A stretch of DNA of 64,000 nucleotides from Eopsaltria australis (taxonomy: Eukaryota > Chordata > Aves > Passeriformes > Petroicidae): the NCBI GenBank assembly GCA_034509425.1, contig JAVTVJ010001877.1, positions 62,001 through 126,000 on the forward strand, read 5' to 3'. Shown here one piece after another: positions 36,071-47,900 of this stretch. The notes under the pieces were generated by a model. That model had not been told where the DNA came from, did not search any database, and worked only from the letters and a program-made list of their open reading frames with translations. The position numbers were made by a program, and so were the translations under genes. How positions within the stretch are numbered: position 1 is the first letter of the stretch; each line of letters opens with the position of its first letter.

Positions 36071-38700
36071 AGGGCCCGTCGGGGACAGTCACCCACCCGA
36101 AATCAGCAGCTGCCGACCTAGCCAGGTTTTCAAGCGTTTTGCGGGTTTTGTGCAGAAATCACGCAGGCGGCGTGCGCTCGGGAGCCCGGGTGTCATGTTT
36201 GGAAAGGTGGCCTGTTAGGGAAGGCAGAGGGAATGGCTGCGTGGTAGGTGCTGGGGAGATGAGCTTGCTCACAACCCACCCGTGAATGTGATCCATCAGT
36301 ACGAGGGGCAGGCGCTTATCTCCGGGGTTCCCACACTCCTTTTATTATTTTTCTTTGAAAGAAGAAGTGTGGAATTCGCAGCTGTGGAAAGTGTATGGTA
36401 GAGGAATGTTGTGCTTTAAATTTAAATTTTAAAAGTAATTTCCTCTCATTGCCTTTTTAAAAACATCAGACAAGCAGAGATCTGCTTATGGACCTGTCCT
36501 CTCCCTGAATCGTGTCTGATGGCATCAGCAAAGAGGGCAACTTGGGAAATTGTGGAGCGTGTAGCAGGCTTGAACCCTGACACTAAGCAGTGTCTTGGCA
36601 AGCTTGGTAACATGAGGAGATGAACAAGGTCCGGCAGGTGACACAGAAGAAAACTCCCAATGTGATAGTGCTAGAGTTACTTTTGGCCGGGCTGGGCTTT
36701 AGGTTAAGGACCGGGAGGGTGAAGTCATCCTGTAAAGCCTCGTCACCGCCTTGTTTCACAGCAGCAATTCCCATGGCGCGGGTCTCAGCGTGAGCGAGCG
36801 GGTGGCAGGGCCCTGATGGGGACTCCACGTGTCCCAGCACACAGTCCCTGCACTCGGGCAGGGCACTGGTGGGAGCTGGCAGGGTGGAGGGGTTCGGACA
36901 GGCTTGGGTCTGAGGGACGCTGCTGCCACGGTGTTTGTTGCCAGGGAGTCAACACTTGCCCTTGCCTGACCTCCAGCCCCTGCTCCCATAACATTTAACC
37001 ATAAGGCTGGATTCCTGCTGACTCCGGTGGGGCCTGGACGCGTCCCTTCCCATGGGGACAGCGGAGCCCTGCTGTCACCACAGCTGTACAGCTATGGCCC
37101 TTGGTGAGCTGGGCTTGTGGACCAAGGTCCAGCTGCAGTTGGAGCAATGCTGGGGCTGTTTCAGCTCTGCCACTCACCTGCCTTGTTTCTGTTCCCCATG
37201 TAAGAGGTTTCTTACCCACTGAAAAGCTGGTGGGGTCACTCTGCTGTCTGTGGGAACTCTGCTATTCAGACGCACAGCTTGCTGAGGAGCTCTCTTGCTT
37301 CCCTGCCTTTGCAGCAAGTTGTGCAGAGCAGCTCTCCCTCCATGCTCTATTTTTCATGTCTGCCCTCTCCAGAAGTGGCCTTCAGGGAATTAGAAATAAT
37401 TTAAATTTTCCTGGTAGGATTGCTCTTTCACTCCTGTTGGCTTACTCCAAATCTGATGAAGGCCGCAGCCCCTACACCCTCCCTCGGCTGGTGGTGCTGA
37501 GCTTTCTCAACCCCTCTGCCCTCTGCTCTCTTCTTTCTTCTGAGCATGCAGAGCAGGAGGAGGAAGTTCCCTCCCTGTGTTCAAGGGACCTCTGAGGGCA
37601 GAGAAGCACATCTTTGCCCCTGGTCTTCCTCCATGCTGTGTGCTGTGGGCTGCTTGCCCTGGCACATTTCTGCATGACTGTGCTGAGTACCAGAGGCCAG
37701 AGATACCCAAACTTTGCTCTCTGAGTCTGAGGGTGATTGAAGGGGATGGTTATTGATCTGAGCCTTCAAAGTCAAAGACTCCTGGCTCTTCCCAAGTCCT
37801 TTACATGTTCTTACTGCCCTGGGCCTGCCCATGTTTGTCCTCTGCTAGATTTGGTTGGCACTATTGTGTGCTGTGTGGAAATGCACCATGCCTGGGGGCC
37901 AGGACACTTCCTGATGCAGAACAAGAAAACCTGTTGTTGGTAGGTTTGTGACCACAGACGTGAAAGTAGAAAGTGAAGCCATATGGTTAGAAAAGTGGTG
38001 TCCTCAGCATGCTGGCAATGGAGCTGTAATCAAATTATCAGAGGCTTTGGTAGCTGGAGGAATTAAAGTGTTGGCTTTGAAAAAGGACAGGTGTGAAGGG
38101 CAGCATGGGAGAAATCCTGAAAGGAGACATTTGTGTGCTGGCAGATGGTTTGTTGCAGGTTATTTAGTGAGATTGTTGCAGGTTACTTTGTGAGAGTCTT
38201 CTGCAGGATTTTTGCATCTTTTGCCTGATGTCTCTCCACATTGCATCATTCCCAGGGACCCCCTTCCTCCAGGGAGCTGTGTGGGTCTCTGTGTCCTCGT
38301 AGTGCCATGTTACCGTGTTTCTGATCCTTCCTTCTGTCTGCAGCACCTGGCACCTCTGCTTCCTGGAGCCTATTTTCTGACCAGCTCAGTTCCTTTGATG
38401 TTTCATTTCGCTTTTGTTCGTGAGCAAGTGAGCCAGGTGAATATAACCTCCAGAGAACTTGGTCTCACAAAGTTTGAGGCCTACTTTAAAAATTATTTTC
38501 TTTGACAAGGAAGCATCTCTGTTCATCCTCCCTTTGACTTTGCCCCTCTCTTTCATAGTCTCCCTTGCTTGGCCTGTGAATGCCCAGCTGAAAATTAACA
38601 TGTTTTCCCCCTGTTTCCATCTGCATCTTCAGCTGGTTGTGAATCCTGAATGAAGAGCAGCTGGGCTTACATGCTCTGCATTTCAGAGAGCTTTTTCAGG
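36071..38700. other. Intron-like DNA, no gene seen
   Basis: There are no recognisable exons or recent repeats. Frames such as 164 codons at 37101-37595 (plus) show no family resemblance and no strong splice sites. Confidence 0.4.
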
Positions 38701-38701
38701 A

Positions 38702-38855
38702 CTGGCCAGTGGTTTGCAGTCATACTTGCCTGTGGCCTGGACAACCCCCCAGCTGAGCAACACGATGGCAGAACAATACTTGGATGGGAAACCTTCAAAG
38801 GAGTCCTGTATGCTGCAAAATGGGAAGTTAGTGATTCAGCTGGAAGTGCTTTTTA
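38702..38855 (+). mobile_element. 5S rRNA-headed SINE relic (AmnSINE1-like)
   Basis: Bases 38751-38793 align without gaps to 5S rRNA positions ~50-92 (AGCTAAGCAG … TACTTGGATGGGAGACC). I count 28 matches in 43, with TACTTGGATGGGA intact. TGCTG follows at the right distance with one base shift. Downstream AGTTAGTGATTCAG continues into the non-5S part. SINE3-class elements of amniotes (AmnSINE1) have this plan: a 5S head followed by a Deu core. It is a decayed copy, not a 5S gene. Confidence 0.6.
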
Positions 38856-40388
38856 GTAACTAATCCACGTCCCGGGCCAGAGCTGATGTCAACCCTGAGA
38901 TTCTTGTTGTTGGAAGTGAACAAAGATGCAAAGCCCTTTATGCAAGAGCTGAGGTGGTAATCCAGATCTCCTGGCCTCGGTCCATTTGGGGTAATTGCAT
39001 TCTTCCTGGGTAGTGTTTTCAACCCATCCCTGTCAGATACATTGCCATCGCTTCCTGTGCTGCTGCAGTATGTGGGTGGCAGTACTTCAGCCATGTCCAA
39101 AGCAATTCTTGTCACTGCCCAGGCTTAGCACCTGAAGAAGGTGCTTCTTCTTAGCACCTTTTGAGCCTTCTCTGCTCTAGTGTGCTAGAGCAGGGGCTTG
39201 GTGGAGGGCTTTCAATATATGTATATTTACATACATACATGCTGCAGCTGGGGCTTGTTCTGCTTATAAGCTCTCCAAAAAGACAGCCCTTGTGCCTAGC
39301 TGGTATAGTTTCCCAGGCAGGACTTCTCCTGGGATGCCAGTGCAGGTGTCATTGAGGACAAACTTTCTGGGTGCCCTCAGGACTGTTTTAAGGGCTGGAG
39401 CCCCAGTAGGGGAGTGTGGCCATGCTTCCCTGCACCACAGCATGAAGGCCGTGCTTCTAGGGCTGTCTGCCTGCTGTGCTCTGCTCCCAGCCCAGCAGCT
39501 CTGGTCACAGCTGGGCTGTGCTGTGGTGGTCAGGCTGGGGGGCAGGGACTGCCTCACAGCAGCCTTTTCTTATCACGCCTGTGGCCAGGGGAAGGTCAAA
39601 CCTTATCCTGGGGAGGCAGATACCATCCTGGTTTTCAGGAGCTGCTGTGCACGAGGACCTCGCCCCCGCAAAGTGTGATCTCCAGTGGTCTGCAGTTAAA
39701 GCACTGGGAGCCTGGGGAGGAGACTTAAACAACATCTTTGTGATGGTGTTGGCAGGCCTCTCGGAGATTTCTATTAAGCAATTGTCGTTTTCTCCCTTCC
39801 CTGTAGCCTGGGAAACGCTGCGGCGTTGGATTTGTCTTGGTCTGTTTGGGTTGTTGGGAGGGGTGTCTCTCCAGCAGTGGAGTTTGTCCCTCCCTGCCCT
39901 GGCTCTGTCTCCATGGGGTGGCTTAGCAGGTGGCCTGTGGGGGACCACAGCCAGTGCCTGTTCTTGCAGATAAACCATATGCCAGCGCACCCACTCGAGT
40001 ACAGCAAAGCCTGTGTGGTGGAGAAACCTACAGCTGTGTGGGTGGACAAGAACAAAGCCAAAGGCACAGAAAGGTCTTTATTTCCCACTGAAATCTGGGA
40101 AGGGAGATCGTGGCTGTGACTTTAGCAGCTCTCTCTGGAGAACCAGCTGTGCACCCACCTGTAGTCATGCAGGGAACTGGTGGTAGCTGGAACCCAGGAG
40201 GGAGTCAGGGCTGCAGCTGAAGGGGCAGCCTCAGCGCTGGTAGAAGATGTGGGGGGATCTTTGAGCTGGTGGGGTGCTTGGGGTCTCTCACTTCTGTGCA
40301 TGGCCCACTAACTCAGTTGGCTTGGATGTGCAATTACTGCCCACCCAGTGTTCCAGCTAAACCTGTGCATGTGGATTTGTCTTTCCAG
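38856..40388. other. Intron-like DNA, no confirmed exon
   Basis: A strong acceptor (TGCCTGTTCTTGCAG, ~39,970) leads into an open 49-codon stretch to ~40,119, but no donor of quality follows. I see nothing else that can be supported. Confidence 0.4.
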
Positions 40389-40485
40389 GTGACCCAGGAC
40401 AGCCAGAACAAGCAACCTCAAGGCCAGACTGCGAGGGCTGACAGCTGAGAGCTGCCTTCTCTGTCTGCTTCAGCCCTACACTGAG
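40389..40485 (+). other. Possible non-coding 5' exon
   Basis: It is bounded by an acceptor with a good tract (GGATTTGTCTTTCCAG, to 40388) and a donor CTGAG|GTTAGT. It has 97 bases and no ATG-led frame, so if transcribed it would be 5' UTR of the plus-strand gene starting at the 35-kb island. The only evidence is the splice signals. Confidence 0.22.
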
Positions 40486-41758
40486 GTTAGTAACTTTCAA
40501 ACATCACTCGTTTCCCTTCCCTCGTCAGGACTGTGTGAAGAAACAGGGAACTCCAGGCTCTTCTCCCCTTGGCTCACAGGGATAACTCTGTAAAGTAGGT
40601 GTCACCCAGGTGAGGTTCCCCCACAGCTAAGGTTTTTTGGATGCTCCTGCATCCTACCTGGCTGTCAGTGTGGCAAAGGGAACCTGGATGTGTGCAACCA
40701 GTGCTGCTAAGATTGTTGAACCCTGCACACAGTTGTCAGGAGCTCAAGGGTGGTGTGTTCTAAACCCCTGGGAACTTGCAGTCTTTGCTGTTTGCCACAC
40801 TTGTCCTTCTGCATGCCAGCAGGATTGAATGGGAGCATTTTCCAGCTGCAGGTCCCTGCTGTCCTTCATCTGAGCCCAGCTGAGACTTTACCCAGAGCTT
40901 ATGGCAGACATAATCATGTTCCCTATTAGAAGCATTTGGGTTTTCCCTGCATTTTCCCAGGATTTTGCTTGGCCTTGCTGTGTGAGGCTCAGGGTGACAA
41001 TGAAGTATTTCAGAAGGACCAGGAGTTTTTGTGTTGCCACTGGCAAGAAATATCACCCGCTCCAAGATAACCAGCCTGGAGCAGCCTGAGGTAGCTGTGG
41101 GCTTCCTGCCCTGTCCGTGGATGCTTGTGTGTCTGCCTAGAATCCAGCAGTGCTTGCCCCATCAGTGTGCTCTCCCCTGGAAGGGAGCCCTCAACAGGAC
41201 TGTGCCTTTGGCAGGGCAGACTGAACCCTTCTCTCACCCCAGAGCTCAGGTGTGATTTGGCCAGGAGAGATTGTATGGGGAAGACATAGTTTAGGATGCA
41301 TGGCTGCCCAAGCTCTGCAGCTCTTCCTCTGAAGTGTCTGCCAGGGAAGTTGGGATGAGTCCAGAGGCAGCTGGAAACTGGGCCTAACGCCATCTCATCC
41401 TTCAGCCTGATGCTGAAGTGGTACACACAGTGGGTGAGGCAGTGATAGATTTACCTGTGAAGGTGAAAGGAAGAAAGGAAGGAAGGAGTTCTTTGTTCAT
41501 GCTGGTGCTCTGTGCTGCAGATTCCCAGTCACACAATGCAGTGACAGCAGAGTGGCTCCTTTATCCAGCTGGGTTGTGGCATTCACTGATAACTGTTCCA
41601 TGATGGGATTTTATATCTCTGTTAGTGGTGAGAGACATGGCAAAGACCAGAGAAAAGGTTTGCCCTCAGTTCTGCTGGGCCCAGTTCACTAAGTTCACAG
41701 CAGCCCCTCAGGACTCCCCTGCCTTTTAACAAGGAGCATTTTAAGACAGGGCTCACCA
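40486..41758. other. Intron-like DNA, no gene seen
   Basis: Nothing here can be supported as an exon, RNA gene or named repeat. A short AAGG-type run sits at ~41,465-41,487. Confidence 0.4.
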
Positions 41759-41965
41759 CGGAATCACAGAAAGGCCTGGGTTGGAAAGGACTGTAAAGAT
41801 CATATTCCTATCCTCCTGCCCTGGGCAGGGGAGCCACAAGCTAGACCAGGTTGCTCAGGGCCTCATTCAACCTGGCCTTGAATACTGCCAGGGATGGGGC
41901 ATCCACAGCTTCTCTGAGCAACCTGTGCCAGTGCCTCACATCCCTCTAGCATAGTATTGGATCCA
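41759..41965 (-). mobile_element. CR1 LINE 3' fragment
   Basis: The plus strand reads GGAATCACAGAAAGGCCTGG, GTTGGAAAGGACTGTAAAGA, then GCTCAGGGCCTCATTCAACC and CCAGGGATGGGGCATCCACA. This is the inverted CR1 3' end, so the element is on the minus strand. Confidence 0.93.
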
Positions 41966-44900
41966 CTTTTCTTGCACCCCTCCTTGCTAACCAATTAGCT
42001 TAATATCTTCATGGACAGCAAATCTCCCATTTATGTGTAAAGCAGCAGCTTCTCCTGTTGCTTGGCCACAGCATGAAGCTGTTCTCTGGTTTGTATATCA
42101 CCTTACCCAGGTGATATCAGTGAGTTTATATTTGGGCTGAATTAGCAGTGTTGGTTCAGTTTAGTGCAGCTGGCAGTAGTCTGGAAACTGATACAGCTTA
42201 CAGACCTATGGACAGACTTGCAGTGCCTCTCTTGGGAATGGGATGGAACCCTTTGCTGGGAAACCTAACAAGTGGGCAAAGTGGAGTGTATATCTTCAAC
42301 AGAAGGCAGTCAGCTTAACATCCTCCAGCCTTCTCTTGGTGTGTGTAGGCTGCCCTTGCCCCAGAGTCTAACCAGCTCATGTTGCACTAGGTCATCTTTC
42401 CACTGAAAACCACAAGAAAATTAAGCCTCCTTCTTCAGAACTGTGGCTCTGGGTTCCTTGTGGGTATTGGCAGTGGAGTTATGCCAAGGAATCTCCTATT
42501 TTCTCTACCATCTCTGTTGCAAATAGGTTGGGCATTCAAAGACACTGTTCATGGGAGTGTTGGGACAGCTGGATCCTTGTTCAGTTCTTGCTGCTCCCAA
42601 GAATGGAGCAGAGGATCATCTGCTGAGGCTATTTTAGGTTTCTGAACATTGCCAGTGTCCCTCTGAGCTCCTATTTGTATGCAATCCTACAGCTTCCCAC
42701 TAAGATCTGTGTGAGAATCCTGTATCCTCATGTGTGAAGGTTTTGCTTGGGCACAGTGTCCCAGGGATTAGGAATAACTTTGAACTCCTCACTTACCTCA
42801 ACATCTAAGCTGCATCAGCTGTATCTGTGACCCCCTTTTCTGCCTTTAGCTCCAAACATCCTTTGGGCCTTGCTTTGCAGATGCCCACGTGTTGCCTGGT
42901 GGGAAGCAGGCTGCAGTCTTTTCCTGCCAAAAATGCAGCATCCTTCCTGTTTGCAGCAGTCAATTCCTGTTGTCTCAGATGGGAGCATGCATTGCTGAAA
43001 ACAGGCTTCCATGAAACCTCTGGGTGTGGAAATACTCCAAAGCCCACAGCTGGGTGAGATGAGAGCCTGGCTCTGGCCATCTCTGTATGGCTGAATGGCT
43101 GCTTGCCATCTGCCACCACCATCCTCCAGCCCAGCATGGCACAGGGTGAGGCCTCCTGGCCTCTCCCTTCTTGGTACACCTAAGGCTTTTGGCTTCCCTG
43201 CACTTTTTGGTTTCCACGTGCTCAGGTAATTTTTCAGCAGTGCTGAGCATTGCTAAGTTTCATGTTGAGGCAAGATGTGGCTCTGCAGTTTTGGCCCATC
43301 TTTATTTTTAGCTGTGTAAGGCATGGCTGATGGTATCAGAAGGAAGTTGCACGGCCTCCGGAGCTCCATGACTCATCCTGGATCAGGACCGAGGCTTTGC
43401 TAGCTTCTGCTATAACCCTCAAGTGATCTAACTGGTTGTGGGAAAGGGCAGAACAGAGAGAGAAGCAGAGCTTTTAGAAGTTCTTTTTTTTTTCTTGTCT
43501 GCAAAGTTGTTGAATTCACACATTGAAAGAAATTCATAGGTATCACTCCCTAAGTGTGGTTCAAGAGGGTCCTTTGTCTTCCCCTTGTGTCTTGGGCCTG
43601 TGTGAGAGAGGTGAAAGGGAGAGGAGCTCTGCTTACCACCCAGGCTGGGTAACTGTTTAGTGGCATGGTAGAGAAGAGTTTTTAGGGCAAGAAACAAAGG
43701 AGGATCCTGTCTCCAGTTCAAGCCACAGTGAGGTTTGGTGCAGCCAAACAGACCTTCCTAAAGTGGAAACTGTCTGGAACTGGAGAGCAGAGGCTTAGGA
43801 GGTGCCTGCCAGGATGCAGCAAGAAGAGTCTGAGACCTCCATTCTCATCAGATCTGGTGCTACTGCAATGGAGAATGAGCTCCTGGGGCTTTCTGACCTG
43901 CAGGCAGCTGCTTTGGGCTGGACCAGGCAGGGGCTGCATGTCACCCCTATGGAATGGGCACTGTGGGACATGTGACAGTGTTGAAGCATCCCTGCCTGCC
44001 ACAGCATGAAGGAAACGCAGTTGAAAAGGCCTCTATTCCCCAAGTCTGTCAGTGTGGCTCTCCTGTGCCTTGCCTTGAGAATACACAAGGTGGTGTGCAA
44101 TGCACCTGGGTCCAGAGTAGGGTCCTTGTCCCCGAGGTAGGCAAGGATGGTGGCTTGTGGGGGTGCGCTTCCACCTCTGCCCCCTTTGCTTCCTTGGTGA
44201 AGGTGCTGCCTTTCAGGAGTACGTTGAGGCTTTTGGGTGTTTTGTGTGTGGGGCAGTGGGGAGAGGACAGCAAGGAGGAACAGAGATAGGGGAGCACGCT
44301 GGAGGTTGTTGCTGTGGCAGCTTGCCTCTGGCAGCACCACTGACAAGGCAGAAGAGCAGTTGGGCAAATGTGTAAGGTGCCACAGCCCTCAGTGCAGCCC
44401 AGTCCCAGCTGTGTCATGGGCTTGGCACTCCTGGACTCCTGCCTGACAATCTGGCATCTGGAGCTGTTCTCCTCTGGCAGCAGCTTCAGGGTGAGTGGCC
44501 AGAGATGTTTTGTCCATCTTCTCCCCTCTTTCGCCCCTTGCTGGGGTGTGGGCAGGCAGCTCCTGTTTACAGACCTGTTTGGTTTGAAGCCCTGAGCTGC
44601 AGAGCAGGCCCAGCCAGGAACAAACCAGTCTGTTGATCCCTCTCACTGTACCATGGAAGAAAGCAAGTCATTCTGCTGCCCTTGCTTATCCTCAGTTAAT
44701 CAACGTGAGTGGCTGCAGCCATGACTGCGCCTTCGCAGGACGCCTGGCCCTGTGCTGTGTTGTCCACCTTGCACAGCCAGTTTGCCTTGCTCCAGGGTAT
44801 CTGTACTCTGAGGGAGAGCAGACACTCTTGTGACCCCTCTGATATGGTCTGAGACCATCCTCTGGGGCAGGTAAAGGAGAAGTTAAACATTTTTGAAGCT

Positions 44901-47900
44901 GCCTTTGGATAGACCCCTTACCACATACTGGTAAGAGAGCTGGCTCCTGTTGGTGAAGGGAGCAGGGAAAATCATGCACTCACCAGCAGAGGGGATGGGT
45001 CAGGAAGCCATCCCAGCCTGGCCATAATGTGAGTGTGACTGAGACCTGACCTGTCATCCATGATATGCCTGAAGGCCTGGATGTAAGCCAGGGAACAGGA
45101 CCTGCTGGCAGCCAACACAGCTTGCTCGTGTCAACATGGATGGCTGTGTGAGCTGTAAACCTCTCTCATTACACCTCTCAAAGGTCACTGCTGGCAGCGA
45201 GCTACAATGCCCTGCCCACAGCTCTGTGCCCAGCCCAGAGTGAGAGGGGAACAATGCTCGTGGAGGTGTAGGGAGGTTAGCTGTGTGGGCTTGCTGTGGG
45301 CTGGCACACGCTGCTGTAGTGCCCATGGCCAGAATTTGTCTGGGACTAGGATGTTCAGTCAAAAATGGATGGGAAAGGATGCCTCTCTGTGAGCTACCCA
45401 AATAGGTCTGCACTCACAAATGTCATAATCCTCGCCTGAGCTGTGACCCCTCCTTTCCAATGTACAAGGACTCATATATTCCCCTGAAAACTATTTCACT
45501 CTTCCAATATGCCATAGTGTCCTTCTGCAATGTCGGGTTACTGTAAGACTGGAGTGCCCACTTCTGTCCAGTTCTGCATTTCCAGTCATCTCAAAACTCT
45601 CATATAGGCTAGACTTGTTTGTACAATGTTCCCTGGACTCCAGACCGTGATGTTCCCAAGGGAGAGGAAACAGGGAGGTGGAAGCTGGAACATGGAGGCT
45701 CTGGGAAAGCTGCCCACGCAGACAGGAGTCTGCTTCCTCCCTCTCACTTCCAACAGGTTCCTTCTGCTTTCAGAGGGGCTCTGCACTGTGGGCTGGAGCT
45801 TCCTTCCCATGGAGGAATCTGGGACACTGCTACCTGACACTGGAGGCAGCAGCTCGAGCACTGCTTTCCATATATGTGACCCTCAGCACTTGGTGTGAGA
45901 GTTGGTGTTACATTATATTATGGGTGCAGGTGGTGGCAGAGCATGGTAAGAATCCATTGAGCCACACTGCAGTTCCCTCTGACCCCAGTTTCATAGCCTG
46001 TGGTTTCTGATCTTTCCTCTGGACCAAGGCCCCAGGATGTGCTATGAAGTATCATGGAGTGATGCAGAGCCCAGCAGATGAGGCTCTGGGTCATATGTTT
46101 GTGTTGGGGTGGGAATTGCCATCTTCTAGAGCAGAGGATGTTTTCTCTTTTATCGTTTGTAAAACCCCTTGCCTGCCAAGATCACTGCTCAAGGCTCAAT
46201 CTCTTGGGCACTGTGACCTTGTGAGTTACAACTGTGACTTTGAAGTGCTGCCCCCTCTTTTTCTGTTTTATCTCTTCATACTACACAGTTTTAAGCACAA
46301 AGGACCAGAAAAGCCCAAAGGTAGTGGGGTCACATACTCTGCTGCCAATCTGGGGAGGAGTTAAGACAGGCAGTGCTGGAATAAACATTTAGGGAGAGGC
46401 AGCCAAGAGAGATTTCCTCCTGGCTGAGCTGTGGTGTTGAAGCTGAGAGAGCACTGTGTGGGTTACGTGCAGCTGTGCTTTGCCTCTGCCATTACCTGAG
46501 GCAAGTCCAGGACGTGCATGCCTACTTGTAATTGAGTAGGGACACCATCCTGAGCAATGTCAGTCTGAAAAATTGGACTGTGCCCTGTGGGACTTCAGGA
46601 CCAACCTGAATGCTGCTGCTGTGGGAGGAGTGGTGGGGATTTCAGCAGAGAGGTGATAGATCAGTGGGACCAAGTGGAAACTTTGACTCCATGGGCGTTT
46701 CTACCTGCATTCCCTCAATTGTGAGAAGGTAGCTGAGTATCCAGCTGTGCTGTACAGATTGTCTGGAAGATGCATGAAGAATGGCTTGCAAGAGCCAGCT
46801 CTTAACTCCTCTCAGGCTGGGAGAAAATGCCTGGATGCCATGTACCAGGGTTTGTTTATTGCCAGTCAGCGCTGCTGGAGCTGTCAGGCCAGCACTGCCA
46901 CTCAGCCCTTTCTATACCAGCGTCTGCATTGCTGATGAGATTAGCATAGCTGGGCCAGCAGTGGACAAAGGGCGTAATTCTCAAGATCCTCTCTGCTGTG
47001 GCTGCCAGCAAAATAAAGCAGTTATGGCATCAAGTAGGGAGCCTGAGCTTTGCTTTCAATTCATCTTTTAACAGCAGCAAAAGCTAAAAATATGAGCTGT
47101 TTTTCAGGAACTAGAATATTCTCAGGCTTTTCGTCTAGGTCTGGTCGGCCGACGTCTTTCCTAGGCTGACAGTCTGGGATCTTAAGGTATTTGCAGTGAT
47201 CTGTTCTGGCCATGTGATAAATCTGGAGAGAGAGAACAGAAAAATGGGTGGCATCAATCTGCCACCCTGAAAGTGCTCCTCTTGCTGCTGTGCCTGTTCA
47301 CTGTAACCAAAGGCTGTTTTGTGGCTTAGATTTGTTGAGGAAACAGACTTACAGCTCTTCTCTTTCTTCTGCGCAGCAATTTCCCTGGCAGCTCAGTAGG
47401 AATGATTTATTACAGATTTCAGCTGTTTAATTCTGTTTCCCTACAATATGACAGTGTTGGAGTAACTGAGCAAAACGCAGTGATGTTTCCGGATGAAGGC
47501 TGCTATCAAAGGCCACCCCTGTAGCAGAGGCTGGAAGCAAGGAGGAACAGTTTACCAGGAAATGCCTGTGTTCATGTACTAGGCACTTTTGGGAAGGAAC
47601 AGGCATCTCACCCTTAAAGCTTCCTCGCTACAGGACTCCAAACATTGCTGATGAAGCTGTTTGAGCAGCAGTGAGAATGCTGCCCTCCAGAGCCTGGGAA
47701 AGGTCTGACCAAAGTGGTGGTCTGGAGAGAAAAGGCAAATTCTGTCCTTAAGTGAACCTTCAACTGCTATTTTTGGAGTGTTTGTGGGTTGGGGTTTTAA
47801 AATTACTTTTTGGTGGTGGTTTGGGCTTTTTTTTGATACTGAAAAGGTATCACTTGTGGAAATCCCTGCAAGGAAAGAGAGAATTTCCTTTGGAGTGAGC

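Noticed and set aside
34831..36096. 421-codon and 368-codon minus-strand frames over the 35-kb CpG island
   Set aside because: They arise because G/C-rich DNA lacks stop codons. The products are Pro/Arg/Ala-rich without domains, and overlapping frames on both strands are equally open.
38774..38816. A 5S rRNA gene
   Set aside because: Only about two thirds of positions in the 3' half match and the 5' half is not recognisable. It is a SINE relic or pseudogene.
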